Shown piece after piece: positions 1 through 8,784 of a stretch of 64,000 nt of DNA. Origin of the DNA: Synechocystis sp. PCC 7509 (GTDB taxonomy: Bacteria; Cyanobacteriota; Cyanobacteriia; Cyanobacteriales; Chroococcidiopsidaceae); the NCBI RefSeq assembly GCF_000332075.2, contig NZ_ALVU02000002.1, forward strand, positions 186,001-250,000, in the 5' to 3' direction. Position 1 is the first letter of the stretch; each line of letters starts with the position of its first letter. The translations under genes and the position numbers were made by a program. The notes below the pieces were generated by a model. It was given only the letters and a program-made list of their open reading frames with translations. It searched no databases and had not been told where the DNA came from.

Positions 1-36
1 AAACAAGCTGGACTAAAGGTAGAAAAAGTAAGGTAA
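1..36 (+). CDS. 3' end of a gene cut by the window edge
   Basis: The first 36 bases read as an open frame ending in TAA, with the last residues KQAGLKVEKVR. The rest of the gene lies outside the window, so no function can be given. The frame is the only support, and a chance open frame of this length is possible. Confidence 0.4.
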   Translation, partial: KQAGLKVEKVR

Positions 37-440
37 GGGCAAGCTCTATTGCCTTATCTCAGCTTTGAACCAAGTTAAAACCTTTAATATTGAACGAATG
101 GAGAACTATTTATGCTTACAGCAATATCTAAAATTATTTCCTTAAGTTCTACTTTGTGCGCTAGATCCCGTATAATACTTTCAATTGAATAAAGCTTCGT
201 GGGTGAGGAAAGTCTGTTAGAGCAGACTATTATCTTCCGCCACCGAAGGCTCCGACCCACAACCGTTAATCTGGAGGTCAGAACGTCAATGTTATTATTA
301 GTATTGTGCAACTTTAGTGTGCCTTTTGGCAAGTTATTTCCCAAAATAATTTCAAATTCTTTTGGTTCAAAGACATTAGATAACGGCAGCATAGGGATTA
401 CAGTCCCTGCGGCTACTCTCAAAGAAAAGGAGGGAGCTTC
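37..440. other. about 400 bases without a convincing gene
   Basis: Two overlapping open frames exist here, one on each strand (84-422 minus and 199-444 plus). Neither resembles a known family. The plus frame ends with ATGA overlapping the start of the helix-turn-helix gene at 441, which could mean translational coupling. The middle of the stretch, about 197-285, can instead be folded into nested hairpins and is listed separately as a possible structured RNA. The strong purine-rich ribosome-binding site at 426-436 belongs to the gene at 441. Confidence 0.4.
197..285 (+). ncRNA. possible structured RNA upstream of replication genes
   Basis: Several complementary segments nest inside one another. 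GTGGGT at 199-204 can pair with ACCCAC at 255-260 as an outer stem. Inside it GGAAAG (207-212) can pair with CTTCC (234-238), GTCTG (212-216) with CAGAC (223-227), and GCC (239-241) with GGC (248-250). A further TCTG/CAGA hairpin follows at about 271-284. The position, just ahead of a helix-turn-helix gene and a replication primase, would suit a plasmid copy-control or leader RNA, but that is inference from location. No known RNA family was recognised, and the pairing was done by eye. Confidence 0.3.
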
Positions 441-671
441 ATGAATGCTGCCGTCAAGGAGAAAAGCGAGTTAAGCCTATTCGTCAGACGAGAAATAGAT
501 GACTACGGGCTAGACACTTGCGAGTTTCGCATCTACGCCCGGATCACTCACCGCGCTGGTAATGGAGAAGCGTGGGAGAGCCTTAATAACATGGCTAGTG
601 CTTGCCGCATGACTTTGAGTCGAGTGCGCCTAGCATTACAAATTCTGAACTTAGCTGAAATTACCCAATAA
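441..671 (+). CDS. small helix-turn-helix protein
   Basis: A 76-residue protein preceded by a strong ribosome-binding site (AAGGAGGGAGC, 426-436). The second half has a helix-turn-helix look: SLNNMASACRMTLSRVRLAL at about residues 47-66 resembles the winged-helix segment of plasmid replication initiators and small plasmid regulators. It ends early, at a TAA where homologous folds would normally continue into a beta wing, so it may be truncated or complete as a minimal DNA-binding domain. It lies about 150 bases upstream of the primase-helicase gene on the same strand, which suggests a role in plasmid replication control. Target and activity are unknown. Confidence 0.6.
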   Translation: MNAAVKEKSELSLFVRREIDDYGLDTCEFRIYARITHRAGNGEAWESLNNMASACRMTLSRVRLALQILNLAEITQ

Positions 672-817
672 AAAAGCCGGGACAATCCCTACCTAGAAAT
701 AAACCTAGACTAGACTGCCACGACCTAATAGCAATCGTAAGTCTAACAAAATCTAGACAAATAAGCATAATTTATTTTTAGGGGTTGTCTTGGTTCAACA
801 TAAATAACGAGAACCAA

Positions 818-3800
818 ATGAACTACGCATTTCCTCAAACAGACCGCGAACTAGCCCAAAAGCAATTAATGTACCTTGGTTACACTTCTAGCCAAGTATT
901 TTTACGCTTTTTCTACCACTCAGATAATCCTAAAAAAGGCGATGATAAAGGGCGTAAATTAAATAATCTGGACTACAAAGCGATCGCATCTTACCAACAA
1001 GACGAGCGCGGCACGTATGTAGTAGTTAACGGTGCTGACGGCGGACACGAAGATAAAGATATCAAGCAGTGCGCGGCGATATTTTGCGAATGGGACGATC
1101 GCCCAATTGAAGATCAATTACTACATTGGGAGACATTAGGCTTTTTTGAGCCAACTTTCACGGTATATAGCGGCGACAAGTCTGCTCAACCCTACTGGGT
1201 GTTTGACACGCCAATAAATGTTGAACAGTGGCGGGAATTGCAACGACTTTTAATTGAGGTAATGGGGGCAGATCCAAGTAACAAAAACCCCTCAAGAGTA
1301 TTTAGACTTGCTGGCGGCTGGCACGTTAAACCCGGACGAGAACCGAGAAGAACGGAGATAGTCCAGGAATCAGGGCAAAAATATCCTTACGAACAATTAA
1401 GAGAGCGCCTCCAATCTCTAGCTAAACCCCCTATGGAACAAGCAACGCGCCCAATTACTTCAACACTTAGTTACCAGCGCTACGAGGATATAAGTTTACC
1501 TGTACCCCAAACTGTACCGATTGAAGTTTGTTTAGCGAAAGAGTCCCGTAGTTTACTCCAATCCGGCTGCGCCCAAGGTGGGCGTAATTTTGGTGGTGCT
1601 AAACTAGCCCGTGACCTAATTGGTACAGCTTCTTACTTACAAACCATCGGACAAAGTTTTGATGGCAATCCTCAATTGTTACTAGAAAATTACGGCACTC
1701 GTTGCTCTCCCCCTTTGCCAGCAAAAGAAATTGAATCAATTTGGGCATCGGCGGCTAAGAGCAATCCTGCGCCTAGCTGTACCCCTGATGGTGTAGAAAA
1801 CTGTCTCCGCGCCTGGTATTGGAAGAATTACGTCCAGAACAATAAACCTCACAATAATAAGCAATGCTTTGGTTTTAGCCCTAGTAGTAATCAGCCAAGC
1901 ACAAGCTCTAAGACAAATTTGTGCGATCGCATAAAACGTATTCTTACAAGCTACGAAACTGAATCAACCCAAACGGCGGCATTAATGGACCTAGCTGCCG
2001 ACGTTAGAAAATCATTTAATGAAATAAAGAATTTGGCGCGAATCATTCAGAGTGAGGGAGAGCAAGCAACCGAAGTAGTTACCGCCATTGAGTCCTTCAC
2101 GCCAATAATTAAAAACTGCCGCAAGCGCTTAGATATCAGGCGATACCTCAATCCCATCCTTGCCGAACCACTGATCGCAAAAGCTTCAGCAATGCCTACA
2201 GCGCCGGAGTACCTGTTTAATACGCTTTTACCATCTTGCGCTTCAAGAATTGGTACGAGCGCCAGGATTGTTATCGATCCCGTGTCCGGCTATACCCAGG
2301 ACTGCATATTTTGGACGGCAAATGTTAACCACTCTGGGCAAGCCAAAACACCACCGCAAAAAGAAGTAATCTCCCCCCTGGAAAAGATGGAAGGAGAAGC
2401 CAAAGATATTTACGATACTCTTCTTAGTGACTACGAACAAGATAAAAAATCCGAGGGCAAACCGCCTGTAAGAATGCGGCGACTTTTAAGTAATGTAACG
2501 ACTTCTACAAAAATCCGCATCCACCAAGAAAATCCGCGCGGACTGCTCGAATATATAGATGAACTTGTCGCTGATTACCAACGCTTAAACCAATACAAAG
2601 GGGGTGGGAAAGGAGACGACTTACAAGTAGAGCTAAGTTTTTTCAATGGTGCTGCCTGCAACTACGACCGCCACGACGCGAGATTATTTTTAAACCGCAC
2701 TGCTTTTAGTAAAACAGGCACATACCAGTGGGATACGTTAGCGCGGTTAATGGGTGATGACGTGAATTTTATTTCAAGCGGCTACAGCGCCAGGTTTTTG
2801 TATTGCTCAATTCTCGATGCGCCACTCCGGTATTTAGATTTGCTTACTCCAAAGATGAATAGCAATTTCACCGAGACTCTAGAGTGGCTGTACGAGCAAT
2901 TAGAGGGATTACCACAGCAAGACTATTTGTTAACGCGAGAAGCTAAAGTGCTATTTCAAGCCTGGAACCATACTTTAGCCGACGATGAAAGGGAAGAAAA
3001 CTACTTTGGCTTCTCGATTGTCTACGCAAAAATCGAAGCATACGCGGCAAGAATTGCCCTGTGGCTGCACATAGTTAACGCCGTTTGTGCTGGCAAGTTA
3101 CCGGAACCAACGATTGACGGTGAGACAATGCGTCACGCGATAGAGATTTCATCTTTCTACCTGTGGCAGCAAAAATTAATTCACGGCAATAACGCGCCAA
3201 CGCGAAAATTGGAAGGCATATTTTTCAAAGTCCAAACTCAAGCCGAGAAATACTTTGCCAAATCAAAGCAGGGACTAAATGCTTCGTTTCTCAAAACCAG
3301 AATTAACGCCCTCAAAAGTTGGGCAACAGAGAAAATCCGCACGGTAGTGTTTAAAACGTTGGCGGCGGCGGGACATGGGCGGATTGAAGGGGAGGGTAGT
3401 GAAATGAAATATTTTCCCCTGAGTCAACTATTGGTGGATGTTGGTGCAAAGTTGGTGGTATCACCAATAGCTCAAAGCCATACGAATGATGAAGTACAGA
3501 CAACTATTGGTGAAATTGGTGAATTAACTAATAAGGAAATACTTTCAGAGACAATACTCAGTAGCTTTGTACTGCCATCAGAAATTACCGCTTTAGCAGA
3601 TCCCGAAATAACTATCGAACTTGATGCTCAACAGCACCAACAAAAAGTATTAGATACGAGAGTCCACCAATTCACCAACTTAGAAGCTGGAAGTATTACT
3701 ATCGCAGACGTTGAGGCGGTTGGTGGTAGCACCAATGACCCACCAACATCACCAACATCAAATCCAGTTTTACTACTATTGCAACTGACAACTTGGGTAG

Positions 3801-4177
3801 AGATAGCTGACTCAATGCAAAAAGATAGTCAAAAATTAATTGATGCCATGAATCAGTTTGATAAAGAGCAAAAAAGAAAAATTGCCTCAGTATTAATTGA
3901 GTTTCTGTGTAATGAACCCCAGAGTCTTAAAGAACTAAATTGGATACCAATCAAAATGCTCAACTGGATATTCAAACGCCTGCAATTCACGATTTCCCGC
4001 ATTGGTGGTGATTCTATTGACCAAGCGCGGATGGAACAAGTTGAGAACTTGTCTTTTGTCTCGGTTGAAGGATTGGGTAGTAGTAAAGAGTTTTGGGTGT
4101 TCTGCGATCTGACAAGTGGTAGAAATATCCCAGTTTTTGGTACGGATGGAATTTGTGGAATCTCGGTCAGAAATTAA
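818..4177 (+). CDS. plasmid replication protein: primase-like domain plus DUF3987 helicase-like domain
   Basis: A 1119-residue protein from ATG 818; the TTG at 785 also keeps the frame but its AGGGG sits directly against it, so 818 is preferred. Residues about 60-220 look like a RepB/archaeo-eukaryotic-type primase domain: CEWDD, an FTVYSGDKSAQPYWVF segment and SRVFRLAGGWHV are typical of cyanobacterial plasmid primases. Residues about 450-800 match the DUF3987 family, a helicase-like domain found in mobile-element replication proteins. The C-terminal 300 residues are low in complexity and not recognised. It probably primes and helps unwind plasmid DNA. It overlaps no neighbour and is followed 23 bases later by the ParB-like gene. 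Confidence 0.75.
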   Translation: MNYAFPQTDRELAQKQLMYLGYTSSQVFLRFFYHSDNPKKGDDKGRKLNNLDYKAIASYQQDERGTYVVVNGADGGHEDKDIKQCAAIFCEWDDRPIEDQLLHWETLGFFEPTFTVYSGDKSAQPYWVFDTPINVEQWRELQRLLIEVMGADPSNKNPSRVFRLAGGWHVKPGREPRRTEIVQESGQKYPYEQLRERLQSLAKPPMEQATRPITSTLSYQRYEDISLPVPQTVPIEVCLAKESRSLLQSGCAQGGRNFGGAKLARDLIGTASYLQTIGQSFDGNPQLLLENYGTRCSPPLPAKEIESIWASAAKSNPAPSCTPDGVENCLRAWYWKNYVQNNKPHNNKQCFGFSPSSNQPSTSSKTNLCDRIKRILTSYETESTQTAALMDLAADVRKSFNEIKNLARIIQSEGEQATEVVTAIESFTPIIKNCRKRLDIRRYLNPILAEPLIAKASAMPTAPEYLFNTLLPSCASRIGTSARIVIDPVSGYTQDCIFWTANVNHSGQAKTPPQKEVISPLEKMEGEAKDIYDTLLSDYEQDKKSEGKPPVRMRRLLSNVTTSTKIRIHQENPRGLLEYIDELVADYQRLNQYKGGGKGDDLQVELSFFNGAACNYDRHDARLFLNRTAFSKTGTYQWDTLARLMGDDVNFISSGYSARFLYCSILDAPLRYLDLLTPKMNSNFTETLEWLYEQLEGLPQQDYLLTREAKVLFQAWNHTLADDEREENYFGFSIVYAKIEAYAARIALWLHIVNAVCAGKLPEPTIDGETMRHAIEISSFYLWQQKLIHGNNAPTRKLEGIFFKVQTQAEKYFAKSKQGLNASFLKTRINALKSWATEKIRTVVFKTLAAAGHGRIEGEGSEMKYFPLSQLLVDVGAKLVVSPIAQSHTNDEVQTTIGEIGELTNKEILSETILSSFVLPSEITALADPEITIELDAQQHQQKVLDTRVHQFTNLEAGSITIADVEAVGGSTNDPPTSPTSNPVLLLLQLTTWVEIADSMQKDSQKLIDAMNQFDKEQKRKIASVLIEFLCNEPQSLKELNWIPIKMLNWIFKRLQFTISRIGGDSIDQARMEQVENLSFVSVEGLGSSKEFWVFCDLTSGRNIPVFGTDGICGISVRN

Positions 4178-4200
4178 TCCTTTTACGAGAATCAATAATT

Positions 4201-5625
4201 ATGATTAGCGTTACGGAAGAAATATCGTTACTAACGAAGCAAGAAAACCGACTGCATACCAGTCTAGATAACTTGCGTGGACAAAAAAGCAAGGTTAAAG
4301 AACATAGACAGCTAGAGAAAGAACTGGCAATGGTTTTGGGTAAGCGCCAAAATTTACAGGCTTGGGCTGTTTTTGAAATTGGAATGCCCGTCCACCGACT
4401 TAATTTACCCCGCCTTGGAATTGTCAAGGAATTAAAAATCACGCCTGGAGGCATGGGAGAAGTATGGGTGAGTTGGGATGGTGTGCTACAAATTCCCGAA
4501 CAACCAAACCTATTACAGATTGATGGTGCGGCGCTGGCGAAAATTATTGCTGTGGGCGATCGCATAGAAATCGTTGAGGGTCATGAAGAAGCTGGCAAAA
4601 TCTTTACTGTAGAGCGGTTATTAGCGCGTGGGGCAGTAGAGACGACCGATGAGATGATTTTTGAGCGAGAGAAGTGGCAAAAAGTTGAAGAAGCTGATCA
4701 AAAAGTTGTACAGACTAGGAGCGAAGACGATGAGTATTCAATACATAACGGTAGTTTTAGCCAGGAAACCCAAATGGTTACCCAGTTAACAGAGGAATCA
4801 GGCAGTGAAAAGCCAGACACCATAGTTACGGTAAATACGACTGCTACTCAAATCGAAGAATTAAGTGAAGACGAGGAAAAAGAGCGGCATCGGTTGGAAT
4901 TAAAGGTAGAACGAGCATTCGTTGAGGCGGGGACGGCATTACGAAAACTGAGGGATAGACGGCTGTATCGCTCAACTCATAAGACTTTTGAGGAATATTG
5001 CTCTGACAGATTTGGTTTCAGCCGTCGCCATCCATATCGCTTGATTGACGCAGCCAACGTTGTTGAAAATTTAGAAAAGTTTTGTGTCCAATTTGGACAC
5101 ATACTACCAGCCAAAGAATTTGTTTGTCGTCCGTTGACGATTCTTAGACCCGATCAACAAAGAGAAGTTTGGCAAGAAATTTTGCAAGAGACAGAGGGTA
5201 AACACCCAACGGGTAAAGAAGTTAAAAGCATTGTCGAACGCCTCAAAGAAAAACCTTTGGTTAAAGCCAGTGATTTCTGTACTATTGGCGATCCGTTTAT
5301 CCTGACTAGATTAGAGGGGGCTGAACGAAAATATAATGGCTGCTGGGCGATCGCACGGGAGCATCGAGACTTTACAATAGCCGTTGATGTTTACGACGGA
5401 GAACTGGCTGTGAAACCAGAAAATCTTAACCCTATTGATTTACCTGATGTACGCCGTCAGTTACCAGAAACGCTCAAACGGATAAAAAGGCTGCGGAATA
5501 ACGCAGAAATGTTGGATCGGGGTGTTTATCACGCACTTGAAGGCTTGGGACGGCAAATATATCTAACAGATTTTGAGGATAAATTATTGACGTTTATGGA
5601 GCAGTGCTACGGCATTAATGACTAA
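4201..5625 (+). CDS. ParB-like plasmid maintenance protein (tentative)
   Basis: 474 residues from ATG 4201. The N-terminal 50 residues are a charged predicted coiled coil. Residues about 60-115 look like a small SH3/KOW-like barrel (GIVKELKITPGGMGEVWVSW). An acidic linker follows. Residues about 230-300 carry an all-helical DNA-binding-like segment with the phrase LRDRRLYRSTHKTFEEYC, which recurs in cyanobacterial plasmid proteins next to replication genes. A second barrel-like segment lies near residues 365-415. The position 23 bases after the primase suggests a joint role in plasmid replication or partition. No catalytic motif was seen and the ParB label is only by resemblance. Confidence 0.5.
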   Translation: MISVTEEISLLTKQENRLHTSLDNLRGQKSKVKEHRQLEKELAMVLGKRQNLQAWAVFEIGMPVHRLNLPRLGIVKELKITPGGMGEVWVSWDGVLQIPEQPNLLQIDGAALAKIIAVGDRIEIVEGHEEAGKIFTVERLLARGAVETTDEMIFEREKWQKVEEADQKVVQTRSEDDEYSIHNGSFSQETQMVTQLTEESGSEKPDTIVTVNTTATQIEELSEDEEKERHRLELKVERAFVEAGTALRKLRDRRLYRSTHKTFEEYCSDRFGFSRRHPYRLIDAANVVENLEKFCVQFGHILPAKEFVCRPLTILRPDQQREVWQEILQETEGKHPTGKEVKSIVERLKEKPLVKASDFCTIGDPFILTRLEGAERKYNGCWAIAREHRDFTIAVDVYDGELAVKPENLNPIDLPDVRRQLPETLKRIKRLRNNAEMLDRGVYHALEGLGRQIYLTDFEDKLLTFMEQCYGIND

Positions 5626-5828
5626 AAAATTACCATTAATACAAGTATAAAAAAGCTATTTATCAAGCGAACAGTTGGGTGGTGAACAGTTTTGAACTGA
5701 GGGTCGAAGATATTGATTATAGAATGCTCGTCACTAAAGAGGGTAGAGACAATCTAGCTGAAAACAGAAGTTTTATTTATTTGTATGCAGTGTCAAGTTA
5801 GGGTGAGGTTGATAGCGAGGGGATTATT

Positions 5829-6302
5829 TTAGCTGTGAGCTTTAGGTGGAGGAGTGATTAAGATTCTGGGCAGAGATTTTGAAAGGGGTGATTGTTCAAT
5901 CAGGTAAGGTGCTTGTTCCTGAATTTGTTCCCAAGCTAGGTTAAAGGCTCTGATGCTTAATGCAGTTCTGGGCTGCCAATAGTTGCGTTTCCCTGAAACG
6001 CCAGGAATAAATTTCTGAAAAAGAACGGGATGTTGCATCCAATGAGCATAATAGCCCTCATATTCTTGATTAGGAGTGCAATCGTATAATTCTGCTGCAC
6101 CAATAATTGCAGATATCATATCTTTGCTTTGTGGCTCTCCGTATTTGCTTCCTGTAGAGACGTGGAGCAACACAACTCCTCGAAAATTTGTTTTCCAACT
6201 TCGTCCCTCTGAGGGTTTTCTGCCTATTGCAATCAAATAAGCATAGGGACCTGCAATGCTTAAAGCGCGCAGATTATCTGGAAATTTGGGTTGGAGAACC
6301 AT
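5829..6302 (-). CDS. ASCH-domain protein
   Basis: 157 residues if started at the ATG giving MVLQPKF; an upstream ATG at 6338 would add 12 residues. The phrases ALSIAGPYAYLIAIGRKPSE, RSWKTNFRGVVLLHVS and IIGAAELYDC match the ASCH fold, a PUA-related beta barrel thought to bind RNA or modified nucleotides. Some ASCH proteins are nucleases or act in toxin-antitoxin or defence settings, but no catalytic assignment is possible here. It is convergent with the ParB-like gene and sits 80 bases downstream of topA on the same strand. Confidence 0.7.
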   Translation of the reverse strand: MVLQPKFPDNLRALSIAGPYAYLIAIGRKPSEGRSWKTNFRGVVLLHVSTGSKYGEPQSKDMISAIIGAAELYDCTPNQEYEGYYAHWMQHPVLFQKFIPGVSGKRNYWQPRTALSIRAFNLAWEQIQEQAPYLIEQSPLSKSLPRILITPPPKAHS

Positions 6303-6418
6303 GTCATCACTTAGAAGGTACAAGAATATTGTTCCCAATCCAAGGTCAGTTATAACAAATAACCTTGATTATTAGAACTGTAAAAGATAATTGCGGTATG
6401 TTTAGTTGTTACCGTTTG

Positions 6419-8668
6419 TCAGCAATCCAGTTTGAATGGCAATTCTCCAAACTTAGGACTCCACCAGCCTTTTACTGTATGGAAATAAACCGCTTCCTTA
6501 TGCTTAGAATCGCTCTTGGCATTGGAATCCGAACACCTCAGTAAACTCTTGGTTTGACCATCCTTTTGGTAACGGTATTCCTCCAAAGGTTTTTGGCAGA
6601 CGGGGCAGGAATATTGAGTTACTTGAGCATTTGCAGTTTCTAGTGGCGTGTCATTGGTTTGTCCAGTGTGGGGTAGCTGCCACTTTTTATCGCGCTCTGA
6701 CCAAAACATAACTGTATTGATACAACCACTGACACACTTGAGAAAATACTTTTTCTTCAGCTTTGAGCTTGGGATTTTAACTAAATAACTCTGACACTGG
6801 GGGCAACGGGTACGCGATTGGTTATGCTGCCCCGGTTGTTGTTTTGTCTGTGGTTGGGTTGAAGATAATTGGCGTAAAGGACTTCCAATTTGAGCAGCAG
6901 GATTATTGCTGAGGTGAAGCTTAATTACTTGCTTGGCTTTGGCTAAGGCTGGGACAAAATAATCTCGATTCCAAGCAGTCAAATACTGCTGCCAATCCTG
7001 CTTGCCAGCAGAGATCGCATCTAGCTGATTTTCCATCTCGGCAGTAAACTCTGTTTGGAGCAAGTCGGGCAAGGCATCGGCTAAGAAGCAATCTACTTCT
7101 AAGCCCAGTTTAGTCGGCTGTAAGTGACCTTTAATAAGCTCGGCATACTGTCTTTGCTTAAGGGTTTGAATTGTGGCGGCGTAAGTGCTAGGGCGACCAA
7201 TGCCTTTGCGTTCCATAACTTGAACTAATTTAGGTTCGCTGTAACGCGGTGGCGGTTGAGTCTGTTTCTGCTCGTGAAGTGCCTGTTGAAGCGTGAGAAT
7301 TTGCCCTTGCCGTAAGCTAGGCAGTTGGACATCAGCGCTGATGTTATTCCAGTATTTGGTGTAGCCAGGAAATTCAATTAGTTGTCCTTTGGCTTGCCAG
7401 AAAATATTCCCGGATTGAGTAACTATGAGTGTTTGGCGGATTCTCGCATTTTGGCACTGAGAGGCAACAGAGCGCTTCCAAATCATCACGTACAGGGCAA
7501 AGGCATCAGCAGACAATTGGACGCGCAAGTCGGCGCTCCTCTTGTGGATGTCTGTAGGGCGGATAGCTTCATGGGCTGCTTGCGCTCCTTTGACCTGCCT
7601 GTGTTGCGCTAACTTCCTCGGTACGTTGTCAGGGTCATGTACTTCCAACCAACTCCTGACGGCGGCGCAAAATTCTGGAGCTAGGGCAATACTGTCAGTC
7701 CGCATATAGGTAATTAACCCGGATTCATAAAGCGACTGGGCCACAAGCATTGTTTTTTCAGGACTGAACTTCAGCCTCGCTCCTGCGACTTGTTGTAAAG
7801 AAGATGTGACAAAAGCCGGGGGAGGAGTACGAGTAGTGCTTTTTCCTTCAGCAGAAACAATGTGATGTGGATTAGCTTTTGCCTGTTGAACTAAACTATC
7901 TGCGTGGGATGCACTTAAAACTTTGCTTGACTCAAAGTTCGCTTGCTCTTTAGTGTCGCTGGTGTCGTCGAGTAGTGGTGTTTCAGAAGGCTGTGAATCA
8001 TTTTGCTGATTTGTCCCCAAGTAGTAGGCGCGAAACCCCTCAACGTAATCAACATAAACGTTCCAATAATCTTGAGGAACGAAAGCTTGGATTTGCTGCT
8101 CCCTTTGACAAAGAATGTGTAGGGTAGCGCTTTGCACCCGACCCATACTTTTCGCCCCATTTTGAAGCTGCCACAGCAAGGGAGAGCCTTTGTAGCCAAC
8201 TAATTTATCAAGAACGCTCCGGCACAGTCCCGCATTGACCATGTTTTGGTCTATTTGTCGGGGACGAGCGAGCGCTCTTGTGACTGCTGTTGGGGTAATT
8301 TCGGTATAAATGACTCTTTGGGGGTTTTTTAGGTGTAAGGCTTGCCCAAGATGCCAAGCGATTGTTTCCCCTTCTCGGTCACAATCGGTTGCCAGAAAAA
8401 CTGTCTTGACCTGACGAACAGCCGCTTGTAGTTGTTTAATAGTCTGCTGCCCTTTCTCTTGGCGCAGAACAAAGCGACAAGTGACTGTACTACCCGTTAA
8501 GTCAAAGCCCAAAGCATCTTGTCCATCCGATGCTAATTCTCGGACATGACCCATGCTTGCTTTGACCAACCAGTCAGAGCCGAGGATTTGGCTGAGCTTT
8601 TTGATTTTGCCGGGACTTTCAACAATCAGGAGCTTGGTTGCCAAAGCAGTGTTTCCTTTGCACTTCAC
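6419..8668 (-). CDS. topA: DNA topoisomerase I (type IA), plasmid copy
   Basis: 749 residues from ATG 8668; an internal TTG at 8644 giving ATKLLIVESPGK is an equally good start and fits the family better. The enzyme relaxes negative supercoils by single-strand cutting. The N-terminal TOPRIM domain has LLIVESPGK and the acidic triad ATDCDREGETIAWHLG. The active-site tyrosine lies in GLITYMRTDS. The C-terminal part has a CPQC...C...C zinc ribbon and a second CPVC...C segment. It diverges from recD2 with about 115 bases between them, which probably hold both promoters. It is shorter than typical chromosomal cyanobacterial TopA, consistent with an accessory copy. Confidence 0.93.
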   Translation of the reverse strand: MKCKGNTALATKLLIVESPGKIKKLSQILGSDWLVKASMGHVRELASDGQDALGFDLTGSTVTCRFVLRQEKGQQTIKQLQAAVRQVKTVFLATDCDREGETIAWHLGQALHLKNPQRVIYTEITPTAVTRALARPRQIDQNMVNAGLCRSVLDKLVGYKGSPLLWQLQNGAKSMGRVQSATLHILCQREQQIQAFVPQDYWNVYVDYVEGFRAYYLGTNQQNDSQPSETPLLDDTSDTKEQANFESSKVLSASHADSLVQQAKANPHHIVSAEGKSTTRTPPPAFVTSSLQQVAGARLKFSPEKTMLVAQSLYESGLITYMRTDSIALAPEFCAAVRSWLEVHDPDNVPRKLAQHRQVKGAQAAHEAIRPTDIHKRSADLRVQLSADAFALYVMIWKRSVASQCQNARIRQTLIVTQSGNIFWQAKGQLIEFPGYTKYWNNISADVQLPSLRQGQILTLQQALHEQKQTQPPPRYSEPKLVQVMERKGIGRPSTYAATIQTLKQRQYAELIKGHLQPTKLGLEVDCFLADALPDLLQTEFTAEMENQLDAISAGKQDWQQYLTAWNRDYFVPALAKAKQVIKLHLSNNPAAQIGSPLRQLSSTQPQTKQQPGQHNQSRTRCPQCQSYLVKIPSSKLKKKYFLKCVSGCINTVMFWSERDKKWQLPHTGQTNDTPLETANAQVTQYSCPVCQKPLEEYRYQKDGQTKSLLRCSDSNAKSDSKHKEAVYFHTVKGWWSPKFGELPFKLDC

Positions 8669-8784
8669 TATAAAATTATAGTATTTGTGTACTATGAAAT
8701 TAGTGTAAAACCTTGCTTGAGGCTGGTAATTTATAGTAAGGAATGGAGGTTTGAGCAGTCGCTACTTTTAGTGAGGATGGAAAA

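Noticed and set aside
199-285. RNase P RNA, because of GAGGAAAGTC
   Set aside because: The outer stem closes after 62 bases and the other conserved RNase P regions are absent.
84-422. 112-residue minus-strand open frame
   Set aside because: No ribosome-binding site, no recognisable family and it covers the foldable RNA region.
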